11,195 nucleotides of DNA from Desulfobulbaceae bacterium (GTDB lineage Bacteria > Desulfobacterota > Desulfobulbia > Desulfobulbales > Desulfocapsaceae): the NCBI GenBank assembly GCA_030632405.1, contig DAOVUU010000035.1:1-11195 (forward strand), read 5' to 3'. Numbering within the stretch: the stretch's first letter is position 1; each line of letters starts with the position of its first letter. The notes beneath the pieces were generated by a model that saw nothing but the letters and a program-made list of their open reading frames with translations, ran no database searches and was not told the origin of the DNA. The position numbers were made by a program, and so were the translations under genes. Positions 1-6,659 of this stretch are shown piece by piece.

Positions 1-1905
1 ATCCTCAAGCATATCCTGCACAACTTCCGAAATATTTTCCCCTTCGAGAACCTCATGACGCTGCTGATAGATAACCTCACGCTGCTTATTCATTACATCA
101 TCATATTCCAGAAGATGTTTACGGATGTCGAAGTTATGCCCCTCGACCTTCTTTTGAGCATTTTCTATGGCCCTTGAGATCATATTATGTTCGATGGGTT
201 CATCTTCCTCCATCCCCAGCTTATCCATGATTCCACCGATTTTTCCAGAACCGAAAATCCGCAGGAGATCATCTTCAAGAGAAAGGAAAAATCTCGAGGA
301 ACCAGGGTCTCCCTGCCTTCCGGATCTTCCCCTGAGCTGGTTGTCTATCCTGCGGGACTCATGACGGGATGTACCTAGAATATGAAGTCCTCCAGCTGCA
401 ATGACACCTTCTCCCAGCTTAATATCAGTACCCCTGCCTGCCATATTGGTGGCAATGGTAACTTTTCCAAGCTGTCCGGCAGTCGCAATGATTTCTGCCT
501 CATGGTCATGTTGTTTAGCATTCAATACGTCATGCTCAACCTTCTCTTTTTTCAACATCCTGGATATTTTTTCAGACACATCGATAGAAACAGTACCTAC
601 AAGAACTGGTCTGCCGGCCTCATGCATGCTCATGATTTCCTGGATTACGGCCCGGTATTTTGCCACTTCATTTTTATAGATAACATCTGCGTAATCATCA
701 CGAACCATAGGCTGATTCGTTGGCATAACAACAACATCAAGATCATATATTTTTTTGAATTCCGGGGCTTCCGTATCTGCTGTTCCGGTCATACCGGCCA
801 GTTTTTCGTACATGCGGAAATAATTCTGAAAGGTAATTGAGGCTAGAGTCTGGTTTTCTTTTTCAATTGTTACCCGCTCTTTTGCTTCAAGGGCCTGATG
901 CAAACCATCACTGTATCTTCTCCCCTCCATCGTTCGTCCGGTAAATTCGTCTACAATAACGACCTGGCCATTAGTCACGATATAATCGACATCTCTTTTG
1001 AAAATGACATGGGCTTTCAGAGCCTGATTTAAATGATGGAGCTTTTCTATGCTTGTCGGATCATAAAGATTTTCTACCTCCAGAAGTTTTTCACCCTGGG
1101 CAATACCATCATCGGTCAGAGAAACCTGTCTTGATTTTTCATCAACCTGGTAGTGGTCATCTTTTTTAAATTTATGAATAATGCGATTGACGTTTTTATA
1201 CAGTTCAGTCGATATGTCTGCTGGCCCGGATATAATGAGAGGAGTTCTGGCCTCATCGATGAGAATTGAATCGACCTCATCAACAATTGCATAATTAAAG
1301 CCACGCTGACAAAAATCACTCAGCTCAAACTTCATATTGTCCCGCAGATAATCAAAACCGAACTCATTATTTGTGCCATATGTGATATCAGCCCCATATG
1401 CCTTTCTACGCTCTTCATCTCTCAGACCATGGACTATCTTTCCACAGCTCATACCGAGAAATTTATACACCTCACCCATCCATTCAGCATCTCGAGCGGC
1501 CAGATAATCATTGACGGTGACCAGATGAACACCTTTTCCGGTCAACCCGTTCAAGTATACCGGAAGTGTCGACGCAAGGGTCTTTCCTTCTCCGGTTTTC
1601 ATCTCTGCTATATTGCCCTGGTGCAGAATAACTCCACCAACCAGCTGGACATCGTAATGTCGTTCTCCCAGAACTCTCCTGGCTGCCTCACGGATAACCG
1701 CAAATGCCTCAGGCAATAGATCATCCACCGGCTCGCCTTTGTCCAATCTCTCTTTATATTCTACTGTTTTGGCCGCCAGCCCACCATCATCCAGAGATTT
1801 AATCTGACTTTCAAGTTCATTTATCTGGTTGACAATCGGTCCAATCTGCTTGAGAATCCGATCATTACTACTGCCAAATACTTTAGTAAGTAATTTTCCT
1901 ATCAT
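1..1905 (-). CDS. secA: Preprotein translocase ATPase SecA (3' part beyond window)
   Basis: SecA is the cytoplasmic motor that pushes unfolded preproteins through the SecYEG channel using ATP. The first 635 residues are visible, against roughly 830-900 for the family, so the end of the helical scaffold/wing region and any zinc-binding C-terminal tail lie outside. Seen directly: the Walker A motif MKTGEGKT at about residues 102-109, the DEVD Walker B box at about 209-212, the preprotein-crosslinking region after it, and the second helicase domain with GRGTDIKLG and the [11 protein letters not shown] arginine-finger motif. The frame is open and unbroken to the window edge. The ATG at 1905 gives the expected SecA N-terminus ([10 protein letters not shown]) and overlaps the stop of the upstream small gene as ATGA, implying translational coupling. 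The identification is secure; only the C-terminus is unknown. Confidence 0.98.
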   Translation of the reverse strand, partial: MIGKLLTKVFGSSNDRILKQIGPIVNQINELESQIKSLDDGGLAAKTVEYKERLDKGEPVDDLLPEAFAVIREAARRVLGERHYDVQLVGGVILHQGNIAEMKTGEGKTLASTLPVYLNGLTGKGVHLVTVNDYLAARDAEWMGEVYKFLGMSCGKIVHGLRDEERRKAYGADITYGTNNEFGFDYLRDNMKFELSDFCQRGFNYAIVDEVDSILIDEARTPLIISGPADISTELYKNVNRIIHKFKKDDHYQVDEKSRQVSLTDDGIAQGEKLLEVENLYDPTSIEKLHHLNQALKAHVIFKRDVDYIVTNGQVVIVDEFTGRTMEGRRYSDGLHQALEAKERVTIEKENQTLASITFQNYFRMYEKLAGMTGTADTEAPEFKKIYDLDVVVMPTNQPMVRDDYADVIYKNEVAKYRAVIQEIMSMHEAGRPVLVGTVSIDVSEKISRMLKKEKVEHDVLNAKQHDHEAEIIATAGQLGKVTIATNMAGRGTDIKLGEGVIAAGGLHILGTSRHESRRIDNQLRGRSGRQGDPGSSRFFLSLEDDLLRIFGSGKIGGIMDKLGMEEDEPIEHNMISRAIENAQKKVEGHNFDIRKHLLEYDDVMNKQREVIYQQRHEVLEGENISEVVQDMLED

Positions 1906-2144
1906 TTTTTTATTGCCCTTTTGTCAGCCTTAATCACTAACGGATCGCTGAGCTCTTCCACGCTTTTATCAACTGTCGCTGCTTTTTTACCATACGAAGG
2001 CAGGAGCAGCGATTGTCCTGCCCATACACCAATAAGAAACATCCATAAAAAAAGGCAGAACGAGACAACCCCTATTCCGAGTACAGCACTCCTGGTTATT
2101 TCAAATTTCAGTTTTTTTACTTGCTTCCGGCTTTTAGTTGCCAT
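1902..2144 (-). CDS. Small single-pass membrane protein, possibly SPOR-less relative of a SPOR-domain protein
   Basis: An 80-residue protein with a basic N-terminus (about residues 3-13, rich in Lys/Arg), one hydrophobic helix at about 19-43 ending in a GVWAG stretch, and a short, highly charged tail. The positive-inside rule suggests a cytoplasmic N-terminus and a short periplasmic tail. The basic-FEITRS-helix-GVWAGQ layout recalls the N-terminal part of SPOR-domain proteins that I remember near argS in Desulfobacterota, but no peptidoglycan-binding SPOR domain follows. That family link is inference. The gene is supported by position: its TGA overlaps the secA start as ATGA. The start at 2144 has only a weak AAGG about 12 bases upstream. 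The 168 bases between it and argS show no convincing terminator or promoter. Function unknown. Confidence 0.75.
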   Translation of the reverse strand: MATKSRKQVKKLKFEITRSAVLGIGVVSFCLFLWMFLIGVWAGQSLLLPSYGKKAATVDKSVEELSDPLVIKADKRAIKK

Positions 2145-2312
2145 CTCAAGTTATTACCTTATATCTAATGCAAAAATGAAGATAGTTTTTATTCAAACGA
2201 TCAGGCTGATTTTCCAAAATGAAGCTGATGGCTTTTCAACAAATCTTCGCCGTAGAAAACAACCCGTACCCCTGACAAACCTATGGAAAGACAGTTTCGG
2301 TTCAAACGCTAC

Positions 2313-3971
2313 CTACATTTTTTCAGGAGCAGTAAGACCTATTATGTCAAGCCCATTCTTCACAACTATACGGAGCGCATCTATCAGGCAGAGACGCGCT
2401 TCACTAAGAGGAACATTATCTGTTAATACCTTGTGTTTGTTGTAATAACTATGAAACTGCCCTGCCAGTTCGATAAGATAAAAGATCACCTTATGAGGGG
2501 CCAGTTCCAGTGCTGCATTCTCAATCACTGTCGGGAAAGTTGACATAGCCTTCAGCAGATTAAGCTCTTCCGGCTCCTGTATAAGAGAACTGTCAATATT
2601 TTCAAAAGGTCTTTTCGATATACCCTTTTCAGCAGCCTGGCGAAGGATAGAACAGAGTCGGGCATGGCCATACTGAACATAATAAACCGGGTTCTCCTGA
2701 CTTTTCCTGGTAGCAAGGTCAAGGTCGAACTCCATCTGACTGTCAGCCTTGCGCATCATAAAAAAGAAACGAAGCGCATCAACTCCCACTACATCCACCA
2801 ACTCATCCACCGTCACAAAGTTGGCTTTCCGGGTGGACATTTTGACCTGTTTACCATCCCGGGTAAGGGTAACGAACTGGTGAAGAACCACCGTAACCTT
2901 TGCAGGATCGTAGCCCAGAGCTTCGACACCAGCCATGACATCAGGAACTGTTGCAATATGATCGGACCCAAATATATCAATCAGCCAGTCAAAATCCCGC
3001 CGGAACTTTTCACGATGGTAAGCTATATCAGGTAAGCGGTAGGTCGGCTCGCCACTGCTTTTGATGATTACTCTATCCTGTTCATGACCAAATTCAGTAG
3101 TCTTAAACCATACAGCATTATCTTTTTCATAGACGTAACCCTTGTCTCTCAGCTTACAGACAACATCATCTATATGACCGTCCTCATAGAGTGAACGTTC
3201 ATTGAAGTAATTATCAAAAATAATCCCCATACGCTTCAGAGTAGCTGAAATATCCTTAAAGATATGCTTTTCCGCCTGTTCTTTAAAAACAGTTACATCT
3301 CTATAATCTTTGAGAGCATCACCTTTTTCATCAATCAGCGATTGGCTGATGTCTATAATATACTGCCCCTGATAACCGTCTTCCGGGAACTCATTTTTCT
3401 CCCCAAGCAATTCAAGATATCTCGCCCGGGTAGATTCACCTAGAACACGCATCTGCCTTCCGGCGTCGTTGTAATAGTATTCACGGAAAACTTCATGGCC
3501 AGTTGTCTCCAGCAGCCGGGCAATTGAATCACCAAGGATCGCCTGGCGGCCATGACCAATGGATAGCGGTCCGGTCGGGTTGGCACTGACGAACTCAACC
3601 ATAACTTTTCGATTATTCCCTACCGCACTCCTGCCGAAATCAGTGCCTTTTTCAACAACGACCGGTATCAATTGCCGCCAGACATCACTGTTGATGAAAA
3701 AATTAACAAAGCCCGGACCTGCTACTTCGACTTTCTCAAACAATTCTGTCTTCAGGGCCAGTTTTTTAACGATTTTTTCAGCAATTTCTCTCGGATTTTT
3801 CTTTTCTATACCGGCCAGGACCAAACCAATGTTAGATGAGAAATCCCCCTGTCCTTCATGTTTGGGCAATTCAACGGTGTATCTTCCTTTACCAGTATCC
3901 GACCAGATCCCTTCAGACACACCCTGTAAGAAGCAATCATCAAGAATTGATTTTACCTGTAATCGAATCAT
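2313..3971 (-). CDS. argS: Arginyl-tRNA synthetase (class I)
   Basis: Charges tRNA-Arg with arginine in the cytoplasm. At 552 residues it has normal bacterial length. An N-terminal Add-1-type domain (about 1-110) is followed by the Rossmann catalytic domain with FVSANPTGPL then SIGHGR (about 127-142), the KMSK-equivalent KMSTR at 377-381, and a C-terminal DALR-type anticodon-binding domain (VQYGHARLCS onward) ending in the family-typical GL..APEKM. The first His of the HIGH motif is Ser137 here (codon TCC at 3561-3563); the second His (140) is kept. The frame is intact and all other motifs look functional. Only 6 bases separate it from the alr stop upstream, so the two are surely cotranscribed. 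ATG at 3971 is the only plausible start, with AGAGGA directly adjoining it. Confidence 0.97.
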   Translation of the reverse strand: MIRLQVKSILDDCFLQGVSEGIWSDTGKGRYTVELPKHEGQGDFSSNIGLVLAGIEKKNPREIAEKIVKKLALKTELFEKVEVAGPGFVNFFINSDVWRQLIPVVVEKGTDFGRSAVGNNRKVMVEFVSANPTGPLSIGHGRQAILGDSIARLLETTGHEVFREYYYNDAGRQMRVLGESTRARYLELLGEKNEFPEDGYQGQYIIDISQSLIDEKGDALKDYRDVTVFKEQAEKHIFKDISATLKRMGIIFDNYFNERSLYEDGHIDDVVCKLRDKGYVYEKDNAVWFKTTEFGHEQDRVIIKSSGEPTYRLPDIAYHREKFRRDFDWLIDIFGSDHIATVPDVMAGVEALGYDPAKVTVVLHQFVTLTRDGKQVKMSTRKANFVTVDELVDVVGVDALRFFFMMRKADSQMEFDLDLATRKSQENPVYYVQYGHARLCSILRQAAEKGISKRPFENIDSSLIQEPEELNLLKAMSTFPTVIENAALELAPHKVIFYLIELAGQFHSYYNKHKVLTDNVPLSEARLCLIDALRIVVKNGLDIIGLTAPEKM

Positions 3972-3977
3972 TCCTCT
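3972..3977 (-). promoter_or_regulatory. Ribosome binding site of argS, abutting the start codon
   Basis: The whole alr-argS gap is AGAGGA, read on the minus strand, placed immediately before ATG with no spacer. That is closer than the usual 5-9 bases. No other in-frame ATG, GTG or TTG lies nearby, so the start stands. Translation may lean on coupling to ribosomes finishing alr, or on the weaker GAGAG in the last alr codons. Confidence 0.55.
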
Positions 3978-5105
3978 TTACTCTCTATATGATCTTTCAT
4001 TATTATTGCCCAAAAGGCAGAGAACTTCATAACTGATACTTTCCATCTTTTCCGCAATATCATCAGCTGTTATAACCTCTTTGCCCTGCCTGCCAAGAAA
4101 AACAACCTTGTCACCGGCAGAAACCTCACCAATATCCGTAACATCAACCATACACAAATTCATACATATTCTCCCCCTTACCGGGGCCCGCCTGCCTCGG
4201 ATCAGTACTTCGCCACAGTTGGAGAGAATACGGGAATATCCATCTTCATATCCCACAGGCAAGACAGCAAGCCGCGTTTCACGGTCTGTTGTAAAGGTAT
4301 GACCATAACTGATTCCGGTTCCCTCCGGCACAGATTGCACCTGCACCACTTTACTGGAAAACGTCATCGCCGGAATCAATCCTTCCACGGCTGCACCTTC
4401 AGACGGCTGACTGCCTGCCGGGTGATAACCGTACAGCGCAATACCAGCACGCACCATGTCACAATGAGTGTTCGGAAAGTTAAGCACTGCTCCCGAATTG
4501 GCAATATGGCAGATACTTTTATATCTATTTTTCAGTGCGCGACATGTATCGGCAAAAGAGGCAAATCCAGTCTCGGTACTTTTCGATCCAGGATTATCAG
4601 ACTCTGGGAAATGACTCATAATACCGGCAATTGAAATCCCTCCTAATCTCTCTATTTCTTCTATGAACTCTACCAGTTCCCCAGGCTTGACCCCAAGTCT
4701 GCTCATTCCGGTATCCACTTTTATATGCACACCTATCTCTCTTCCTGCTTTAAGAGCGCTGCAAGAAAGAGATTCTACTGCACGACTGTCAAAAACTACC
4801 GGTGTCAAATCATAGGCAAGAACTGAGTCTGCCTGAACATCTTCAAACCCGAGCATCACAAAAATCTGTCCTGATATCCCGGAATTACGAAGTGTAACTG
4901 CTTCACATAACTCGGCAACACCGAAAACATCACAGCCGACGTCAGCAAACGCTTTTGCTGCTTTGACCATATCGTGGCCATATCCATCCGCCTTGACCAT
5001 TGCCATGACCCGCACATCCGGACCCACCCTACTCTTTATATAATTATAATTGTGCTGTAATGCCGCCCTGCTGATTGTAACGCAATTATATGATCTAGCA
5101 ATCAT
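3978..5105 (-). CDS. alr: Alanine racemase, PLP-dependent
   Basis: Interconverts L- and D-alanine in the cytoplasm, supplying D-Ala for peptidoglycan. 375 residues, normal for the family. The PLP-binding lysine is Lys38 in MVKADGYGHD. Lys129 in HIKVDTGMSRLG sits where the carbamylated lysine of the Geobacillus enzyme lies, with Arg136 next to it. The catalytic Tyr is Tyr267 in ISYGHTF. The C-terminal beta domain carries LPVGYEDGY (282-290) and RGRICMN (310-316). The N-terminal TIM barrel and C-terminal domain are both complete. The stop is 6 bases before argS. Upstream, 59 bases separate it from the membrane-protein gene. The ATG at 5105 has only a weak GAGA-type ribosome site, but an earlier start would lengthen the N-terminus beyond family norm. 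No odd residues apart from a polar NNN stretch near the C-terminus. Confidence 0.97.
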   Translation of the reverse strand: MIARSYNCVTISRAALQHNYNYIKSRVGPDVRVMAMVKADGYGHDMVKAAKAFADVGCDVFGVAELCEAVTLRNSGISGQIFVMLGFEDVQADSVLAYDLTPVVFDSRAVESLSCSALKAGREIGVHIKVDTGMSRLGVKPGELVEFIEEIERLGGISIAGIMSHFPESDNPGSKSTETGFASFADTCRALKNRYKSICHIANSGAVLNFPNTHCDMVRAGIALYGYHPAGSQPSEGAAVEGLIPAMTFSSKVVQVQSVPEGTGISYGHTFTTDRETRLAVLPVGYEDGYSRILSNCGEVLIRGRRAPVRGRICMNLCMVDVTDIGEVSAGDKVVFLGRQGKEVITADDIAEKMESISYEVLCLLGNNNERSYRE

Positions 5106-5164
5106 GACAGTCTCGTAAAAAGTTCTGAATTGAATCTTTAGATGGCTATGTCAAAAACTCATCA

Positions 5165-5599
5165 TCATTTTTTTCTAATCCACATTTGCCAGGCAAGTCT
5201 ACTTGAAAACAAAAGTGCCCAACCAATAGTAAAATATATAAAACAGAGCAGACTCAGAGGCAGAGAAGAAGTACGCAGGATCATTCCCATCCCCATCATA
5301 CAGAGTACCAGCAACCAGGTTTTAACAGAATAGACTGCACCCAGGCAGGTTCCATCCTTAAAATCCAGAATACGCTCGATACTTTTTCGAGCCGATCGGT
5401 CCAGTACAAAAATAGATTTCAGAGTACCAAGGGTAAGGGCTGTTATTATTATAACAATTTGATATTCCGGCACATGAACAATACGATAGGTCGCTTTTGC
5501 CAATAGAAGAAGACCAATCACAGTCCACAGCATGGCTGTAAGAAGGAGGTGTGTTCTTCGCTTTGCTCCCGGCTTGAATCGTGAAAGATCGTTCTGCAT
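5165..5599 (-). CDS. Conserved-looking four-helix integral membrane protein, function unknown
   Basis: A 144-residue protein that I do not recognise by name. Four hydrophobic segments are visible at about residues 17-35, 46-66, 94-108 and 112-134, separated by a charged cytoplasmic-looking loop (DRSARKSIERILDFKDGTC, about 67-85). The N-terminus is basic (PGAKRRTH) and the C-terminus ends WIRKK, so both ends are probably cytoplasmic. There is no signal peptide or obvious catalytic motif. The pattern of motifs (KRRTHLLL, LDRSARKSIERI, SSRLAW) looks like a conserved family rather than a random frame, but I cannot name it. It precedes alr by 59 bases on the same strand and may share its transcript. 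A GAGG lies about 11 bases before ATG. A same-strand frame at 5358-5636 is a shadow. Confidence 0.8.
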   Translation of the reverse strand: MQNDLSRFKPGAKRRTHLLLTAMLWTVIGLLLLAKATYRIVHVPEYQIVIIITALTLGTLKSIFVLDRSARKSIERILDFKDGTCLGAVYSVKTWLLVLCMMGMGMILRTSSLPLSLLCFIYFTIGWALLFSSRLAWQMWIRKK

Positions 5600-5613
5600 T
5601 CCAAAGATTGCCT

Positions 5614-5663
5614 CTATAAAAACAAAACAAGCCCAACCTCCTCTACAGGAGATGGGGCTTGTT
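5614..5663 (-). terminator. Rho-independent terminator of the 5687-5872 ferredoxin gene
   Basis: On the minus strand a nine-pair outer stem, AACAAGCCC (5655-5663 read in reverse) with GGGCTTGTT (5626-5634), continues into a five-pair GC-rich inner stem (5647-5651 with 5638-5642) and a four-base loop. It is followed by a T-rich run (TTTTGTTTTTAT). It lies 23 bases past the ferredoxin stop and just ahead of the membrane-protein start, so it isolates the ferredoxin as a single-gene unit. Confidence 0.85.
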
Positions 5664-5686
5664 TATCGAACCAAATGCAACAGTAA

Positions 5687-5872
5687 TTACATTTCAGTTA
5701 CTGTAATCGCATCCTCTGGGCAAACTTCAACACAGGTTTCACAGCCAAGACATTCATCGGGCTCAACAACCTCAGCCTTACCATCTTCCATCTCAAATAC
5801 CTGTGCAGGACATGCTGCAACACATTCTTCATCACCAACACATTTATCTTTATCGACAACTACCTCAAACAT
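5687..5872 (-). CDS. Seven-cysteine 2-cluster ferredoxin, Desulfovibrio africanus FdIII-like
   Basis: A 61-residue soluble electron carrier of the bacterial 2[4Fe-4S] type. Cluster II has the full C41-x2-C44-x2-C47 set, plus Cys21. Cluster I has Cys11, Cys17 and Cys51, but the second ligand position is Asp14 (GAT at 5831-5833) instead of Cys. From established knowledge, Desulfovibrio africanus ferredoxin III is also about this size, has Asp at 14, and carries an interconvertible [3Fe-4S]/[4Fe-4S] cluster; Pyrococcus furiosus ferredoxin likewise uses an Asp. The same chemistry is inferred here. The protein is strongly acidic, fitting docking to redox partners. GGAGGGG five bases before ATG is an excellent ribosome site. 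It appears monocistronic, with its own terminator downstream and 385 bases without a gene upstream. Redox partner unknown. Confidence 0.95.
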   Translation of the reverse strand: MFEVVVDKDKCVGDEECVAACPAQVFEMEDGKAEVVEPDECLGCETCVEVCPEDAITVTEM

Positions 5873-6257
5873 AATTCCCCTCCATGAAGTGATCTTTTAA
5901 ATAAGCATTTATCATACTTAATCGTTAATACGGACATTCCGAATAACGCAGTTATTTTGTTTAATACTCCCTTAATTCACGGTCAGAATTTTGTCAAGAA
6001 AAAACGGCTTAACTTTTTTTAAGCGGACAACACCCAAAACCCAAAAGCTCCCTTATCCCCCCACAGAGTCCACAGAGAAAAGAAACCATCCCCCCTTCTG
6101 TGCTCTGTGTGGACTCTGTGGTTTAAGTTTTGTTCCTGAGCCACACAGGGCGATCCATAATAAATACAAGAGTTATTACACTATCTTTTATATCGTTTCT
6201 GTTTTATTCTATCCGGACAGCTGATAAAGAAAAACAACCATTAAAATTCTGAAAACC
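5873..6257. other. 385-base gene-free stretch between divergent genes
   Basis: Lies between the ferredoxin (minus) and the small metal-motif gene (plus), so it should hold both promoters. On the minus side, a TATGAT (5911-5916) could serve as a -10 for the ferredoxin but lacks a good -35; a perfect TTGACA (5992-5997) lacks a good -10 at 16-18 bases. Neither is called as a promoter. A weak six-pair hairpin, GCTTAA/TTAAGC, lies at 6007-6024. The large palindrome at 6061-6121 is listed separately. From 6122 to 6257 the DNA is A/T-rich with no coding signal that I trust. Confidence 0.6.
6061..6121. repeat. Long imperfect palindrome (REP/MITE-like intergenic repeat unit)
   Basis: The left arm at 6061-6077 is the reverse complement of the right arm at 6103-6121 apart from a two-base GT bulge (6109-6110). 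This gives 11 plus 6 base pairs around a 25-base loop. Each arm is itself made of near-repeats of CACAGAG (CTCTGTG on the other side). Neither side has a T-run, so it is not a standard terminator. Only one copy is in the window. CACAGAG-type palindromes are familiar to me as dispersed intergenic elements in environmental bacterial genomes; that this is one of them is inference. Confidence 0.7.
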
Positions 6258-6605
6258 ATGCCGAAAAAACATCAAAAATCTAAAAAAATCGTTCCCGCAG
6301 AAAAAAAAGAAAGAGCAATGATCGAAGGAATACTCGAAGGGAGTCCCGACGGGATAGGCGTTGTTGTTATACGCCTGGAGTGCGGCTGCAGGAAAATGGC
6401 GGCTGTTTCAAAAAGCGGGGACCCGGCATCGGGAGTTATTATTTATCGAGATAATGCCGAGACTGTCTGCGATAAATGCAAAGAAGATAATGGTGATTTC
6501 ATGCGGGTAAATGAATCTTTTATCCACTGGGTTGAACCGGCACCGAGTAAAGAAATGCAGCGGGAAATAAGCATTAAAGTTCTTGGTTCTCAGAGTGTAA
6601 ATTAA
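6258..6605 (+). CDS. Small protein with CxC...CxxC probable metal site, function unknown
   Basis: A 115-residue protein that I do not recognise. Residues 1-20 are very basic (KKHQKSKK). The body carries ECGC (Cys42, Cys44) and CDKC (Cys71, Cys74), a spacing suited to one zinc or iron site. Between and after them are SKSGDPASGVIIYRD and FIHWVEP, which look like conserved family segments. No membrane helix or signal peptide. It is the only complete plus-strand gene in the window and stands alone. The ATG at 6258 has no clear Shine-Dalgarno sequence. An in-frame ATG at 6318 (residue 21) follows an AAAGAG and would remove the basic tail, so the true start is open. Its codon use and the cysteine pairs support a real gene over chance. 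DNA/RNA binding is possible from the basic tail but unproven. Confidence 0.7.
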   Translation: MPKKHQKSKKIVPAEKKERAMIEGILEGSPDGIGVVVIRLECGCRKMAAVSKSGDPASGVIIYRDNAETVCDKCKEDNGDFMRVNESFIHWVEPAPSKEMQREISIKVLGSQSVN

Positions 6606-6609
6606 CGCC

Positions 6610-6630
6610 TTACTGCTGTCCCCGCAGTAA
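6610..6630. other. Seven-pair hairpin between convergent genes
   Basis: TTACTGC (6610-6616) pairs with GCAGTAA (6624-6630) around a seven-base loop. It sits 4 bases after the stop of the plus-strand gene and about 30 bases after the minus-strand amidotransferase stop. A bidirectional terminator would be expected here. However, the flanking A/T runs are on the wrong side: an A-run follows on the plus strand, and no T-run follows on the minus strand. Terminator function is therefore doubtful. Confidence 0.4.
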
Positions 6631-6659
6631 AAAACAACAAAACCCAAATTTATCTCTTT

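Noticed and set aside
382..840. Plus-strand 152-residue frame
   Set aside because: Lies wholly antisense to secA, whose motifs are unmistakable here; no homology pattern of its own.
1921..2445. Plus-strand 174-residue frame spanning the argS end and the small membrane gene
   Set aside because: Antisense to two better-supported genes, low-complexity Ser/Thr-rich product, no recognisable motifs.
5126..5154. Promoter for alr from a perfect TTGACA at 5149-5154 (minus)
   Set aside because: The sequence 16-18 bases further on (AATTCA and neighbours) is a poor -10 match, so only half a promoter is present.
5991..6224. Plus-strand 77-residue frame
   Set aside because: Its middle is translated from the palindromic repeat (Cys/Leu/Gly repeats are a by-product); no ribosome site or family pattern.
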